A stretch of DNA of 64,000 nucleotides from Turbatrix aceti (GCA_963969345.1 OZ017767.1:11662471-11726470); one strand, 5' to 3'; shown: positions 16,025 through 29,084, counted from the stretch's first letter. Made by a program: numbers and translations. The notes: generated from the letters alone by a model not told the origin.

Positions 16025-17302
16025 TCACGAAACATCATCGTCGGTTAAATAATTTTTTACCAAAAAACTGAATTCATCAAAGTCGATAAATCCATCGCTG
16101 TCGACGTCAAATTCGGCAAAAAGTTCATCAATTAGAAAATGGTTTTTGATACCACCCATTTCGCGTAGAACAAATTCAAAATCTTTTCGTGATACCATGC
16201 CGGATTCCGTCTGCAAAAAATTGTATGTAATATTTTATGCAAATAAATGATGATTTTTTGAATACGGAGAAAACGGTTTTTATATTTATATTTCAAACGT
16301 GTATTTTTTGGGCTCCATACTAATAATTCTGTGTTTTGTGAATGATTTTACTGTTGTTTTTGATCAAATTAACGCACCCAAGCAGTGCACGTGCACACAT
16401 AAATAGAGAATGACAATAACGAAAAGTGCAAATGCCAATGCAATTTTGTGTAAACTACATTGGCTTTCTTCTAATCATTGGTCACTCATAAGTGCTAAAA
16501 TAAGCACTGATAAACTTTGCATGCTACGTAGTCACCAATATGACTTTGTCATGCATCAGGCTGCTTGCGTGACTAATTAATGGTTACACATAACGTGTTC
16601 AAAACTTTTAAGAATGCATAAGGAATAAATTTAACCCACACTGGGCTGGTTTCCAGGAAAAAAAAGAAAAAAAAGACGCACCCTGTCAAAGACCGCAAAG
16701 CATTCTCGTATGACTTCGTTCCATGATCGATTTTTTTCGGTCATGGTTTGCATGACTTCGCAGAATTCGTCAAAATCAATTTGATGATTTCCACGTTTGT
16801 CTGCTTCACGAATGAGAGATTCGAGATCGACGTTGGATGGATCCATGCCGAGATTTGTAATTGCGTTTTCTAGTTCGTCGAGTCCGATTGCTCCGCTTCG
16901 ATCTAAAAAAAATTCACAATGCGGTGATCAAATTTTTTAAATCTGTCTGACGTATCAATCACAACCAACAAGGCGATCGTCAGTTTCAAACAATGATAGT
17001 CAAAAAATAATACAAAAATATACAAAGCAACGTTTTTTTTAAATTGAATTTTTTTAAGTCAGTTATCAAATAATTTTATAATTTTCAAAAAAACATGTCT
17101 CACCAGCATCAAACATATTAAATACCTGCCGAAATTCTCGAAGCTCGTCGGCACTATATTTGTCCAGTTTGCGAATTAGTGGTCGATTTTGTTCATCAGA
17201 TGATGGAATTTGTAGACTGATACTTTCGCCGCCAAATCTTGCCTGGTAAGAATCATCACTATCAGTACGCTTACGGCTACCATTTCCCAATTGACCTGGC
17301 AT
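16025..17302 (-). CDS. Calmodulin-like protein with four EF-hands
   Basis: Three exons on the minus strand, 17302-17104, 16902-16682 and 16210-16025, give 201 residues and join in phase. A polar N-terminal extension of about 50 residues precedes EF1, whose loop DADRSGAIGLDE is canonical. The EF2 loop DKRGNHQIDFDE lacks the acid at position 3 and the glycine at 6. The EF3 loop DRTESGMVSRKD ends in Asp instead of Glu. The EF4 loop DVDSDGFIDFDE is canonical. Two good and two weak calcium sites are therefore expected, with one strong site in each lobe. Likely a cytosolic calcium sensor divergent from calmodulin. The chosen ATG lies inside a tandemly duplicated acceptor region, so upstream exons could add an alternative N-terminus. 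Confidence 0.9.
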
Positions 17303-17344
17303 TAGTATGTACAAGCCAATTGACCTGGCATTAATATGTGCAAG
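17287..17344 (-). repeat. 29-bp tandem duplication of a splice-acceptor region
   Basis: Positions 17287-17315 and 17316-17344 are two copies of a 29-bp unit with 27 matches. On the minus strand each copy contains TAATGCCAG followed by GTCAATTGG, so a potential 3' splice site and the start ATG are both duplicated. Because 29 is not a multiple of three, the two acceptors would accept upstream exons of different phase. Confidence 0.8.
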
Positions 17345-18665
17345 AGCACAAATAACTTTTTGTCGTTAATAAAAACAAGTACAACAACAAAATAAAAATT
17401 AGAACTATTTACCAAAAAGACATTCGCCGCTATCTGCTTTTTGGAATTATAGACGTCAGAAGCAAGAGTGAGGAAAAAGAAGCAAATTACTCCGGCCACC
17501 TTTCAGGCAGAAAGCCTCTTTTTTCTTCACACTGCACTCCGGCAGCCAATATAGTCCTCGGCGTAGATACACTATTATACGACGCTTTGTCAGGGAAAGA
17601 AAGAAAGCCCAGTGACTGGCATAGATATATTTTTTTCGAGTTTTATTGCTAAGCCTACACCGATGTGGTGAAAATGAAGCCAGGGGGTAAAAGCAGCAGC
17701 TGGGCTCACTAATACAAAACAATGTTTTTTCACCCTTTCCTGTTTTACTCGACATCCAGACTGAGCTGGTGTGAGCCAGTGTGCACATATTGCTGACTGA
17801 GTCGGGGTGGCGTGAGAGAGCGCATGTCGGAAGGTATCCATAAATGAAAGTCATCTTTCCTACGCAAAAAATGGTGGTTCTGGTAACAGTTTTTTGTTGT
17901 TGTTGTTGATAAACAGTATTTCAAAAACAGGAACGAAAATAGTATCAAAAAGTAATTTGAAAAGGACAAATGGTTTTTATACAAAAAAATGTAAACCAAT
18001 GAATTTTCGATTTTGAGACCACGGAGAAAAAGAAAAGGCAGGCACACATACCTTTTTTTGTCAAAAATGCATGTTCAAAAGGTGGAGAAAAAAATGCTGT
18101 GAAAAACTCGATAAATGGATAAATATCTAACTAAATGCCACTTTCATGTCATGCAGCCCACCCACCCTCCTTCTTACATGATGAATAATGACACACAGGT
18201 TTGAAAGATAAATTATGTCACTCTTGGCAATAAAAAAAAAAGTGACGTTGTGCTATTGTTTGGCACAAAAACAGATTTTATACAGAAAATAACATTCGTA
18301 CTAGCATGAAAGCGTCATACGATATATAAATGCCAGAAGAGAAGAACGCACCTGTTGTACCAAGCCAGTGAGTATAGGTGGCAGTCCAAATTTAATTTTA
18401 CAGAGAAAACAAATTTAATTTAGAAACGAGTTCCTTGTTGCCTTTCGTTTTGAGATACAAATATGTACGTTTACTGATTTCAAAAATCAACAAAATCTAA
18501 TTGAATGAATGAAAAAAATTCTTACATGTTTCGTGTCGAGACTCATCTACTTTTTTTACACCAAAATTAAAATTTGGTTACAACATGAAATTATTTTTTA
18601 CAAAATTTTAGGTTTTGCTAATAAGGAAGTTCCAGTCTAATTGATTTAACGTCAAAAAAACTCAC

Positions 18666-19175
18666 CCTCAACGTCGAACTGAACAGTGATCGTCCACTGT
18701 TAGCAGCTCCGGTCGAAGCCTTCTTGGCGGAGTTGCTCAATCGTCGAAAACTCATTTGATCTGTGAATCTTGGAGGAAAAAATTTCTTGGGCGTACTCGA
18801 ATTCGATTGCGAATTTCCACCGTTGTTATTATTACTGTTGCTGTTCTGGGGATTGTTTTGTGATGAGTTGTAGTGACCCGTCGAGAATACCGTAGTCGGG
18901 GGTGGTAGGAGCTGTGATAACCTACGAGCATTAGAAGAGAAATCAATATTGGGCATAAGACGTGAGACTGAATTAAGGCGACGAAAACTCGGCTGCAGGG
19001 AACCGGTCCGACCTCTCCTCGGTCGCCCCGTTGCATCTGCACTCAACGACTTGGTCAGGTTATTGTTGATGACATTGTTGCTGCTGTTTGTCATAATAAG
19101 CGCAGTAGAAGGACAGAGTCTATCGGCTGTGGGTGGCGGTGCCGTAACCATTGTTGAAGCTTTTGTACCGGACAT
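18666..19175 (-). CDS. Orphan first coding exon, Ser/Asn-rich with RRLS-type motifs
   Basis: An ATG at 19175 in the context ATCACCATG, with an in-frame TAA nine bases upstream, opens 170 codons that end at a strong donor GTGAGT (18665). The peptide is polar, with an Asn/Ser-rich run and several basic-Ser motifs (SFRRL, ARRLSQL, FRRLSNS) of the kind phosphorylated by basophilic kinases. It is unlike any domain I recognise. The nearest downstream minus-strand gene is the EF-hand gene, but the exon ends in phase 0 and no EF-hand acceptor accepts phase 0 at the N-terminus. It may need an unseen middle exon or belong to another gene. Confidence 0.55.
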
Positions 19176-22100
19176 GGTGATTTATTACTCAACTCCGGAC
19201 GGACAGGAATTAGGTAACCTGACCGACTTTGACCAAGTCCAATATTTTACAATCCGGGCAACAAAAGCCCTTTATTTCATCTTTGCAACTACCAAAATAA
19301 AAGCTATGTAGAGAATATATAGGCACGGCAACGAACAAAGACAGCTGGGGGCCGTAGTCGACGAATTGGAAAAAAATGGACAAAATGGGAAGTGCTCGGA
19401 CAAAAAGCTTCTCTGCCGGTGGTGCCTGTAGGGCAAGCAATTGTGGTGTCTTTTTTGGCAAAAAAAAAGAGAAATACATAAACGAAAATGGAAAAATGGC
19501 AATGACGAGGGGGTGGGTAGCTTTCAGACAGACATCAGAAGGGTTTGTTGTGCGCTTTGTTTGGCTCGTTCGGCAAACCCATTATGCAATGCACCCAAAG
19601 AAATGAACTGGGTATTTTGATGGATGGTTTTCTTTTTGTCTTCGGAAATAAAGAATGTCTAATATTAGGATTGCCAAACTGATTACCTTATGAAAAATGA
19701 AACAGTATTTTTACAATGCGACAATAAAAAAAAAAAAAAACCTGACCAAGGCGTTGAGCTAAAATGTAAATCACAAACCAAACTTTAAAAAAAATTTGAA
19801 TACAATTAGGAAAAAAAATTAACCTTCGCGTTAAGACAACAAAAATTTAAAAAAAAATTAACCGTATTTTTTTAGTTATGTTAAGCTTTATAATTTTTAT
19901 CTTATAATAAATGTCACAAAGCATCGTGCTTGTTGCCCACCAAAAAAAGAAATGTCGATAATTTCTTTATATTGCATTGTTTTTGTTCATAACCATGTTG
20001 CCCAGCTGGCCGGCTGTTCTTTTCAAAATGGATCTCCCATGCTTCAGCCTGCAGCTGGCCAAAAAAGCAAAGAATTTTTTGCAAAAAAATTCTTTGGTTT
20101 GTCTGCGACTCTTTTTTTAAAAGAGTCGCAGTCAAACCTATAAGTATTTTCGAAATTTTTATTTTGTGTATGGGAACAAATTAAAATAAATTTGCTATCA
20201 GTAATTTAGAATTTTTTTCAAAATACTCCAATTGTTGCACGCAACTTGCTGGCAACATTCGTGGGAACAAATACACAAACGCGGTAGAACCAACTTGATT
20301 TTCACATGAAAACTTATCTTATTTACGAGAAAATAACAGAAAAATACCCGTTAAAGAAGGTAAAAGCATCGCAAGCCACGAGGTACTCATCTTTTCAGTA
20401 CATCCGCTGTCACGGTAACAAGCAGCAAAACACTTGGTACCTTTTCAATCTTCTCGCATGCCCTGGTGATGCCCTAGTGACTAAGTAGGTACGTTGTGTA
20501 CCTGTGCTACCTAGAAAACAGGAAGCCCAAGTGTCCATCAGGGGATAATTTAGCCATGTGAAAGGGTCCAATGAATGTCTGCTTAATCTGATATCTTTTT
20601 TTTTCTCCCCCGATTAATAAAGCCGGCTTGTTAGGGAGGTATTAGAAAACGGTCAGTGATTTCTCAAGATTCTTGAAGTATTAATAGAAAAAGAAAAAAA
20701 CAAATAATCGGTAAAATCAAAAAAGTGGACTTACTGCATCTGCATGTTGTAGTTGGTCGCATTCGCTGCCGAGCGAACGACGACTATTGGAAGCATAACA
20801 GAATTCAAGTAAGTATTTGAGATCTAAAAAAAGTGAGTGAGCAAAACAACGTTCAATGACCCGGAAATAAGTAATTGCATCCGGAGAGTGGTCTGCGGGC
20901 AACACGCGTGGTTTTGGAGCCACGGGGTAAATAACGGTGTTAAAAACATGTTTTTATTTTTACGGAATAAATGAGCTGTTTGGGAGAAAAATATGTGTAA
21001 AAGCATAGGTACTTATTTGCCAGAAAAAAATTTTAAGATCAAAATTTTCCTATGTATTGTGGGCATTTAAACACTGAAAAAAAAGAAAAAAAGGTTTGAT
21101 TTGTGTATAAAAAATGTTAAGATTTTCATATATAAATTAGAATTTTTAAATTTATTAAAGTTCGTAAGTCTGCAAAAAAAATAAAAGTGTAGCACGAAAA
21201 ACACAAAAAAAACTTAACAACTTTTCAGGGTTGCACAACTTTTCATACTACTAATACTGTTATACTATTATGCCAAAATTGCACTTGATATATCGAAACA
21301 ACCCCCATTTCCCCCTCAAAGCCACCCTTCTGGGCAACAACTGCATGTACTCATAACATTTGCTGCTAGGGTAACAAAGTTACGAAATTACGGGACTTTT
21401 GTGGTATAAGTTTTTTTGAAAAAAAAACTGACTCACAATAAAAGTACTTTTAAAGACAAAAAAGAAATAAATACAATTTTTAACAGACATAAGGAAAATA
21501 CAAAAAAATTAAGACACTAATATGAGATGTTTTTTGCTTCTGATTAGTAACTCAGTATACAACCGTGGAAAAATTTGTATCTACAGTTTGGTTTTTTGAC
21601 GTGCTAAATAATATTTTTTTTGTTCATGACAAAAACAAGGCAGAAATTTTCTTAAAAATACAATTCAGGTACATAGACAAAAATGTCCTAGCATAAATAT
21701 AAATTCAGTGATCGTCTGGATCCGTGTTTTTGTTTATCGTTTTCACTCAAAAATACAAAACAAAATATTTTATAGTCCTAAATTTGAAAAAAAAAATTAT
21801 ATTTGATGAACAATGATTTACACTCGTCTTCAGACTTATCACGTTCCGTGCCATTTCATCAACATGAACTGTGATGCTTTTGAGTAAGCTTTTGTACCGC
21901 ACATCTCTGTTTTTGTTATTTTTACTTTTTGGTCGACTACAAACATGTACACGCGTAAAATATAAAAATGTAAACATTAGGAAATTACCTTAATGCAGGC
22001 CGTGTTAATCGCGTAAATTAATTCTGTTTACTATCATATTTACTAGCATGTAAAAAAATATCATTAACCGTTAACAGCATGTTTTTTGTAGCAATGCATA

Positions 22101-23270
22101 ACGAGTTTTTCGAACCAAAAAATTGTATCCGCCCGTAATCTGTAGGGATTCGTCACCTTTTTTTGTATTTGTAGCGGAATGCGGGGATAAGTAAGAAAAA
22201 TGTGTGCATTATTTGGAACCCCTGGGGTTAAAGAAAATTATAGAATTCCTATTTCTAATGGTAACTTTTGTTTTTGGTCGAAATGACGTGAAAGATTTGT
22301 GTTTAAGCAAACGGCATTTTTTTGAAAAAAATATAAAAACCATATTAGCTAATGCATGATTGTGTACTCTCCCACATTGTATACTTCCTAACAGTTTTTT
22401 TTAGCACATTTAGGAAATTAATTTTTCTAATGCACAACTTTGAGCACTCTTGTAAATTTTTTAAACTGCAGAATTTTTTTCTAAAAAATATTGGTATGAA
22501 AAAATTAACAGAATAAAACAATTTATTAATCAGAGTATTCAACATGATGAGATCTCTTCAATATTATTACTTATATATTTTTCACATGAAAAAAGTTCAA
22601 TGCACATGTGGTGGTGGAGTTCGACTATTTTGTCTGCAAGGCGTGGAGGGGGGACGGGATGGGATTTGATGAGATCAAAAACTATTCGAAAGACCAAACA
22701 AAAAATGTCATTTTGCGATGGATGGCACGACTGAGTAGATGAATGAAAGGATGTGATATCGGGCAGGTAAGGTAAAATATGGCACGCGTTTCCTTGGGGT
22801 TATTTATACAACAATTGTGTTTTGGTCCTGTGACATGAAAAAAACTTGATCAACCATAAAAAAAATATGTCAAGATAAAGTCGGGATTTTTTTCTTGGAA
22901 TGAATGAATAAGGAAGCAGAAAATTCAACGGCCACCTTTTAAGCATACAAGGAGGCCGTGGGGGTGGGGGAGAGGGAGAGGGAGAGGAAAGGCGTGCGCG
23001 CGTACATGCTTTCCTTTCCGTCCCCCAAGTCACCTGTATTATTCATATTTTTGGCTCTGCAGATACTACAGCGCCCGCAGAGCAACAATTCTTGGCCGAC
23101 TGACTGCAGAGGGGGCAAGAAAGCAGAAAGTATGCACATGTAGAATGCACTGCTCTATTCGAATTTATATTAGGCGTCGGGTCGGGGGCGCCGCTGCCGG
23201 TGGTAGCCGAGTGTTTTCTGCTTCAGCGAGTGCCATACTCTGAGTGTTCGAGTTGATGACTTATCACAAT
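19176..23270. other. Intergenic region with hairpin repeats and one possible exon
   Basis: Mostly AT-rich with no sustained coding frame. A candidate 89-nt minus-strand exon lies at 20823-20735, between TTTTTTTAG and GTAAGT; one frame reads through 29 codons. It could be a 5' UTR exon of the orphan exon gene. Two adjacent hairpins occur at 20069-20131. Confidence 0.4.
20069..20131. repeat. Two adjacent hairpins
   Basis: CAAAGAATTTTTT pairs with the following AAAAAAATTCTTTG (about 20069-20098). Immediately after it CTGCGACTCTTTT (20103-20115) pairs exactly with AAAAGAGTCGCAG (20119-20131) around a three-base loop. GGTTTG/CAAACC extends the second stem after a one-base bulge. Possibly remnants of a small inverted-repeat transposon. 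Confidence 0.65.
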
Positions 23271-26099
23271 TCAGTCATCAATGGAGGGAAAAGCAGCCAT
23301 GATATTATTATTCTGCGGCATTGTAATGGTCGTGCCAGGAACCGCAGAACTGGGTGCAGCCGCCATGAGAGGGCCATTTGGTGGATTTCCATTTGGCGGC
23401 ACACCCAGCGTCTGCCCTCCATTGGCATCCGGGGCAATGGGGTGCATCTGCTTGGCGTACTGTAACAGAAATCTGTGATAGTACTCTCGTGGAGTCATGG
23501 TCCTCGCTGTCGAGCAACGACTTGTGTTAAGGTCTAGAGAATCCATGCTGGCAAGCATTCTCTCGGAAGAAGTGAAAGACAGAGTTCGTGGCTGTTCTAT
23601 CCACTTGAAGTAGAAAATGTCGGGTGGAATGTACGGGCGTCCACCAATCCAGTTGAGGTCAGGTTGTCGACCATTTATCAGACAGTCCAGGAGATACTCC
23701 TACAACATAATTATTAACTTATTAACGGATTAGTAAAGTGTTCTGGAGTTTGCTTTGGATTTGTTGAATGAATAATCCTCTTAGTTAGTTGAAAGAAAAA
23801 TTAAATTAAAAAAGAACATGTCACAAAACTTATCAAACTTTAAATTTCAAAAATGATAATCCAGGATTTTTTTAGTTAAAATGAAAATATGTAGACAATT
23901 TAAAATAATAAATATATGAATATGAAATAAAAAAAATAATTTCAACCAACCTCAGGCAACTGCGCCAACTTATCTAACTGATCCGGTGTCAATCCATAAT
24001 TTTTTTGCAAAAATGCAACATAGCTAAAAACTTCACCCAAATGAACGACTTTTCCACCGATTGTCATGAATCTTCGACCGATAGTTCGCCCGTAGAAATG
24101 TATGTCACGAATGTACTCACTACCAACCAAATCTAAATAAAATATTCGTAAACCATAACCTTGGATCTGCAAAGGTAACTTACCAATACACATAGTTGTG
24201 ATAATTAACCCAAGTATGATATAACCCAATGTTGCTGGCAGAAAATCATGATTCATAGGCACGATGTCTCCAAACCCTTAAAAAACACAATAACGTTGAG
24301 CAATTTTTTGTGTTTAAAAAACAAACCGATAGTTGTGACAGTGACAAAGCAAAAATAAAATGCGTCTAGAAAGCTCCACCTCTCCCAAAGTTGCATAAGA
24401 CACGCACCACCACACGTGTATCCTAAAAACAACAAAATTAACTGCATCAAACATCAAAGGCAACATACCAAGCATAATAAAGAGTATAAAAAGTACGGAA
24501 ACCCGATGTTCGTGAGGTAGGTCTTGAAATTCTTCCAAATCATCCGCCCTAGCTTTGGTGTCATCTGATGATGACTTTTCGCTATCGTGAGTATGAATTT
24601 CGGATATGTCTAAAAACTTGCCAAATTTTTTTATCAACCCGCAAAAAATTGCAAACCTTCAAAAGTGCCCGCATCGCTGACTTGATCAGCTGCACCTTTT
24701 TTCTTTTTGGCGGTATTTTTTTGAAAGTGATTGATTATCGGTTTTCTGGGTCTCGCATCTTCGGCTCGTTGCCTTCGCTCTGCTTTGGATTTTTTCCAAG
24801 CATTGCACGCACTGCAGAAAATAAATTTCAAGCAAACAGCTACTTTCTTGTAAAACTCCCGCCGACACTTCCGAAATGCAGAGTGAAACCAGATAATGCC
24901 ACCTGAGAGAAATCTCCCCAAATCGGCTATCGTAACGAGAATGAGGGGAATGCCGATGAGTGCGTAGCCAAGGCAGAAGACGCGTCCTTCGAGCGTTCGG
25001 GGAACTATGTGGCCTAAAATCAGTACGAGTCTAGGTGTTTTTTAGCATTTTCAAAATATGAGCTTACCATAGCCAATAGTTGTAATACACGTAAGTGAAA
25101 AAAATATACTTGAACCAAACGACCATTTAAACGGACCCGTACCATTGATGATGTCTTCTGGCAGCATGTAATTTTTTGTGTAATCAATAAAGACATCTTT
25201 GATTATCAAATCCATTCTAAAACAAGAAAAATAAAAATAATAAATGTAGGCATGAACAAGAATTCATACCCGGAATGAGCAATATCAGACCAATCGTCGT
25301 AAGACACAACCTGCTTGGTATTACCGGTATTTGTGTTATTGAGATGAACCAGACCCCATAAATGTGCAACAATTTGCTTTTTGAGAGCATTCACTCTCAG
25401 GCAGGTATCGTTACGTATGTGTACTTCATAGGGTTGTTCCAGCTTAAAAAAACATATGAATGTATAAAACAGTTAGAGTAATAAGATGGCAATAAAAAAT
25501 CAGCGGCACATTGCACGCAACATGCAGACAAGAAAAGGTTTCTTTAAATTAAATTCGCATGTCGCGTGCAATGTTGCCAACAATTTTTTTTTGTATACTT
25601 ACATGGTGAAAAACCGTAGCACCAAAAATAGTGTACAATGCTGAGAGTATAACCAGGCCAATGTGCGGAATAACAATTCGTAGATTTTGTAACCATTTGT
25701 CTTTCTTGGACCTTGGTTCAGAACGAAAGGGTTCGTTCGGCTCTTCCTCAATCTGCTCAAGCATACGAGCGTCGCCATCGTGACGATCGAGGTAGCAGTT
25801 TAGACGGTCAGCGCTGAAACAAACTTTTTTATTACAAATTTTAAAATACATTTCAGAAATCTAAATTTTTCAATAAAATAATTTTTCCCCAAAAAAAAGA
25901 AATCGTGCCTCAATTCCTCGACATTTTTTATATCCTGTAGCGATGGTCGATTTGACGGAGGCAGTAGGACAGATCTGCTGCCAACCGATCCCTGACGACC
26001 GGTAATGTAGGTCTGACGCATTGATAGAGGCGCCGGCAACGGAGATACGGCATCGTACATCGATGCCGGCCTCAGCGCAGCTCCAAGCGTTGTCATCAT
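23271..26099 (-). CDS. Two-pore-domain (K2P/TWK) potassium channel, ten-exon isoform
   Basis: Minus-strand exons 26099-25909, 25813-25603, 25442-25270, 25216-25068, 25013-24657, 24609-24469, 24422-24327, 24276-24184, 24132-23951 and 23699-23271 join in phase into 673 residues. TM1 lies at about 110-132. An extracellular cap region contains N-glycosylation sites. Pore 1 carries TTIGYG (T238-G242) and TM2 follows. A long basic cytoplasmic loop of about 100 residues leads to TM3, then pore 2 with TTIGFGD (T438-D443) and TM4. The cytoplasmic tail of more than 200 residues has a Pro/Asn-rich end. The selectivity filters are intact, so a potassium leak channel at the plasma membrane is expected. 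The first intron has a GC donor. Two further first exons lie upstream. Nematodes carry many TWK paralogues, so no exact orthologue is named. Confidence 0.95.
25505..25578. repeat. Inverted repeat in K2P intron 2, part of a dispersed family
   Basis: The arm starting at 25505 (GGCACATTGCACGC...) is nearly complementary to 25557-25578, with a loop of about 30 nt. The 17-mer ATTGCACGCAACATGCA at 25510-25526 recurs exactly at 44304-44320. Related cores occur near 20234 and 37685. It looks like a short dispersed foldback repeat. Confidence 0.65.
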
Positions 26100-28426
26100 A
26101 CACAACAATCAATCCTTTGCCAGTGCAAAAGAGGAAAAAGGAAAAAGATAGACTGTCAAATTCTATCCTGGATTGCCATTGATTGAGTAATAGTCAGAAG
26201 TTGGTGATGTCATGACGAGATTCCCAAAGAAAGTCGTCAACAGATGGGGATGCAAGAGAGACGCCCAAGCTTCCACCAAGAGTACTAGAAAGTCCTATCC
26301 TTTTTTTCTTCAGACTTCCTTTAGTAACGATAACAAGTGTCCATCATCGTCATCGTTATCGTTGATGCATCGCACACGCTGGTAGTGATGGTGGTGACAG
26401 AGATGGAAAAAAATGAAAAGAAATAGAAATGTAGAAACCCTGGGATTACAAACAATTGATTTTCTGGCAGGCAGAAAAATTAGAAAAAAAAATTTCTAGG
26501 GTAGACAACAAGATTTTCTCTTTCAACAATACAATCGTCAGTCGTTTTTGGAGTAATCAAGTAACCATTTGATATTGGTTTCGAAAGAAATTTGTCGTGG
26601 TTTGGGTATTGTAATACCTAGCAAAATGTAGACATACGGTTAACGAGAAATCAAACACAAAAAAAAACGCGAACCGTACAAAAAATCGATATCACACAAA
26701 TTTAATTTTTATTATTAAAAAAAATCTTTTGATCCCAAACTTATTTAAACAATCTAGTTTGATAAAAATTTTCGAAACTATTTTTTTTGAAAACGTTTGA
26801 TCATATTTTTTTCGTATATTGTAAAAAGCCGTCCTTGATTTTGAAAAAACCTAATACCAATTTTTTTTGCAGCTGTACGGTTTTTCAAGCATCATGCTAC
26901 CTTTTTTAGCATTTCAAAGCATAAAAAAGTACCGTTCTTTCATTTTCACATGCAATGGCTTCAACTAATAGCCGCGTTTCATAAAATATGCAAACTATCA
27001 TGTTTTCACAAAAAAATACTGTCATGACTAACGTGCCATAAAAAAGAACTACTACTACAAACTGTTTATAATGCATTGTCTATCAAAAGCAAAAAAAATC
27101 GTTAAACAATGTATAAAAATTCATTCGTCATAAAAATCCATGCCAAGTATGTTTACAACAAAAAATAAAACATCATAACGATAACGGCCGACATGGAGCA
27201 AAAAAAATAAAGTGAAAAAAATGCGTAAAAAATCTTTCTCCTCTTTTTCTACATTTTTTGCTCACCCCAGGGACCCCAAGGCGAGAACGGCACCATGAAA
27301 AGAAGGCACACAATGATCCAATCGCTGGTACAACAGTAGCCCCGGGGCAGGCAAAAAGCAAGGGTTGGTAATAGGCCTGGAGAGGGGGGAAGCAAACCCA
27401 ACAAGACCAAGACTGCTCTTGGGAACAGCGCGCGGATTATTAATGATTGTTTAGGAAGTGGTGTCTTTTTGAGAGGCGCGGACCATATTGCGTTCATGCT
27501 TGTCGCAGGATAGCCAAGAGAAGGCAAAAAATAGCAACGTCATAACCTAATTTCTTTCTTGTGCTGGGGGAAGTGCGCATTTTTTGGAGGGGGTCATACC
27601 TAACTTTTTCCTTTTCTTTGCGTGGCCTGCTTTGTCTTTCCCAGAAACCCGCTGCGGTAAAAAAATATGTAGCAAATGGGTTTTTAAGTGAGAGGATTAA
27701 ATAACAATGAAACAAAAAAAGTTTTCATTGGTTAGGGTGGTCTTACGTTAGTTAAACAAACACAAAAAAAAGAGTAAACCAGGGCATAATTTATCGGTTG
27801 ATCCTAAAAACAATTGTTAAGCCAAAAGAAACAAGAAACTTTTTAGTTTTTTTTCGTAAAAAAAATTGTTGCAATGAACAATCCTTATTTGTATTAAATG
27901 CAACAAAATCAATCAAATTACAAATTTCAGTTTCTAAAAAATCAAAATTTCGAATCTTCTTAGTTAGCATAAAAAAAAGTTTCGCGAGATTCAAAACTAA
28001 TTTGTTTTTTTTTTAATTCGAATTAAAAAAACTGATTTACATATAGCGATTGGATCAAAAAAATATGGCCTAAATAATTGCCACCAACTTTCAAAACGTC
28101 GAAACAATCTGGCGCTTTAGCTATCTAAAAATTCGCAACAACTGTCTTCGAAAAAATCAATCTGAGCTCTGAGAGGATAAAAATCCAATTCGACACATTT
28201 ATAGAGTCATCCCATCGTCCTTTTCTCCCCTCCTCTCCGTTTTTTTTGGGTCGTTGTCTCGTGAGTTTCCATTGGAGTATGTAATCTCGTCGCGTCAAAC
28301 CACTACCACAACCCATAAGGCGGCATCAGACGGGAGAGTGCCCTTAAGACGTGTCGTCTCGCGATAACTTCTTTTTTTTGAAAAGAGTCAGTCAAGTCCA
28401 AAAAACCCGTGCACACACACGCTTAC

Positions 28427-28527
28427 AAGTGCAACAGATTCACACTGAATGGATCGCCAAATGGGGTGGACGTGAGGCCTTCGGGGGCCAATGGGCCTGT
28501 CATAGGCGTCGTCAATGTCGTCGACAT
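28427..28527 (-). CDS. Alternative first exon of the K2P channel (short N-terminus)
   Basis: ATG at 28527 opens 33 codons plus two bases and ends at a good donor GTAAGC (28426). The peptide starts MSTTLTTPMTGPL and ends FGDPFSVNLLH. Phase 2 exactly fits the shared exon at 25813, which needs two bases, and would continue as HF-ADRLNCYLD. A longer overlapping frame from 28576 ends in phase 0 and cannot join that exon. Confidence 0.6.
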
Positions 28528-29084
28528 TCCCGGCACCCTGCGTTGATGCCTTTTCGCTCTCGATTCTAGGAGTCATCGCTCTTTTTTATTCCACTTGTAG
28601 GAAGAAGTCTGTTTTTTTTCTTTAAGGGGCCAAAAAAATGGGAGGTTCAAAAGGACGCATCATCTTATCTCTCATCCTCTCTTCTGTCTGACTTATCCCC
28701 CTTCAAAGCGTCAAAATTCACTTCTTCACTCTTCTCTCAGTCAACGCAAACGAGAATAGACAGCAAGAATCTCGGTCATCTGAAAGAGCGGGGGGAGACG
28801 AGTGCGCAGAGGGCGCGCGCTTCTGTTGATGAAGTTCCCCAGAGACTCGCTTTTGGGATGCAACCAGTGCTTTTTGACTCTCTTCCTCGGTTTCAAGTCA
28901 GTTTTAAAAGCCAATATTTCCTTTTTTTTGTGGTTCCATCATCGTTTAAGACATTTTTTGACCACAAAAAAATTAATGACTCTCAGGAAAAAATTATGGC
29001 ACCTATATTAAAATGAAATTAGAGTTCAAGATTTTTTGGTTTCATAACGAAAACAATTTTTTGTATGATCAATTAAATACGTTA

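Noticed and set aside
28388..28576. Longer minus-strand frame overlapping the K2P alternative exon
   Set aside because: It reaches the same donor in phase 0, which cannot join the shared exon; the +1 frame from 28527 fits in phase 2.
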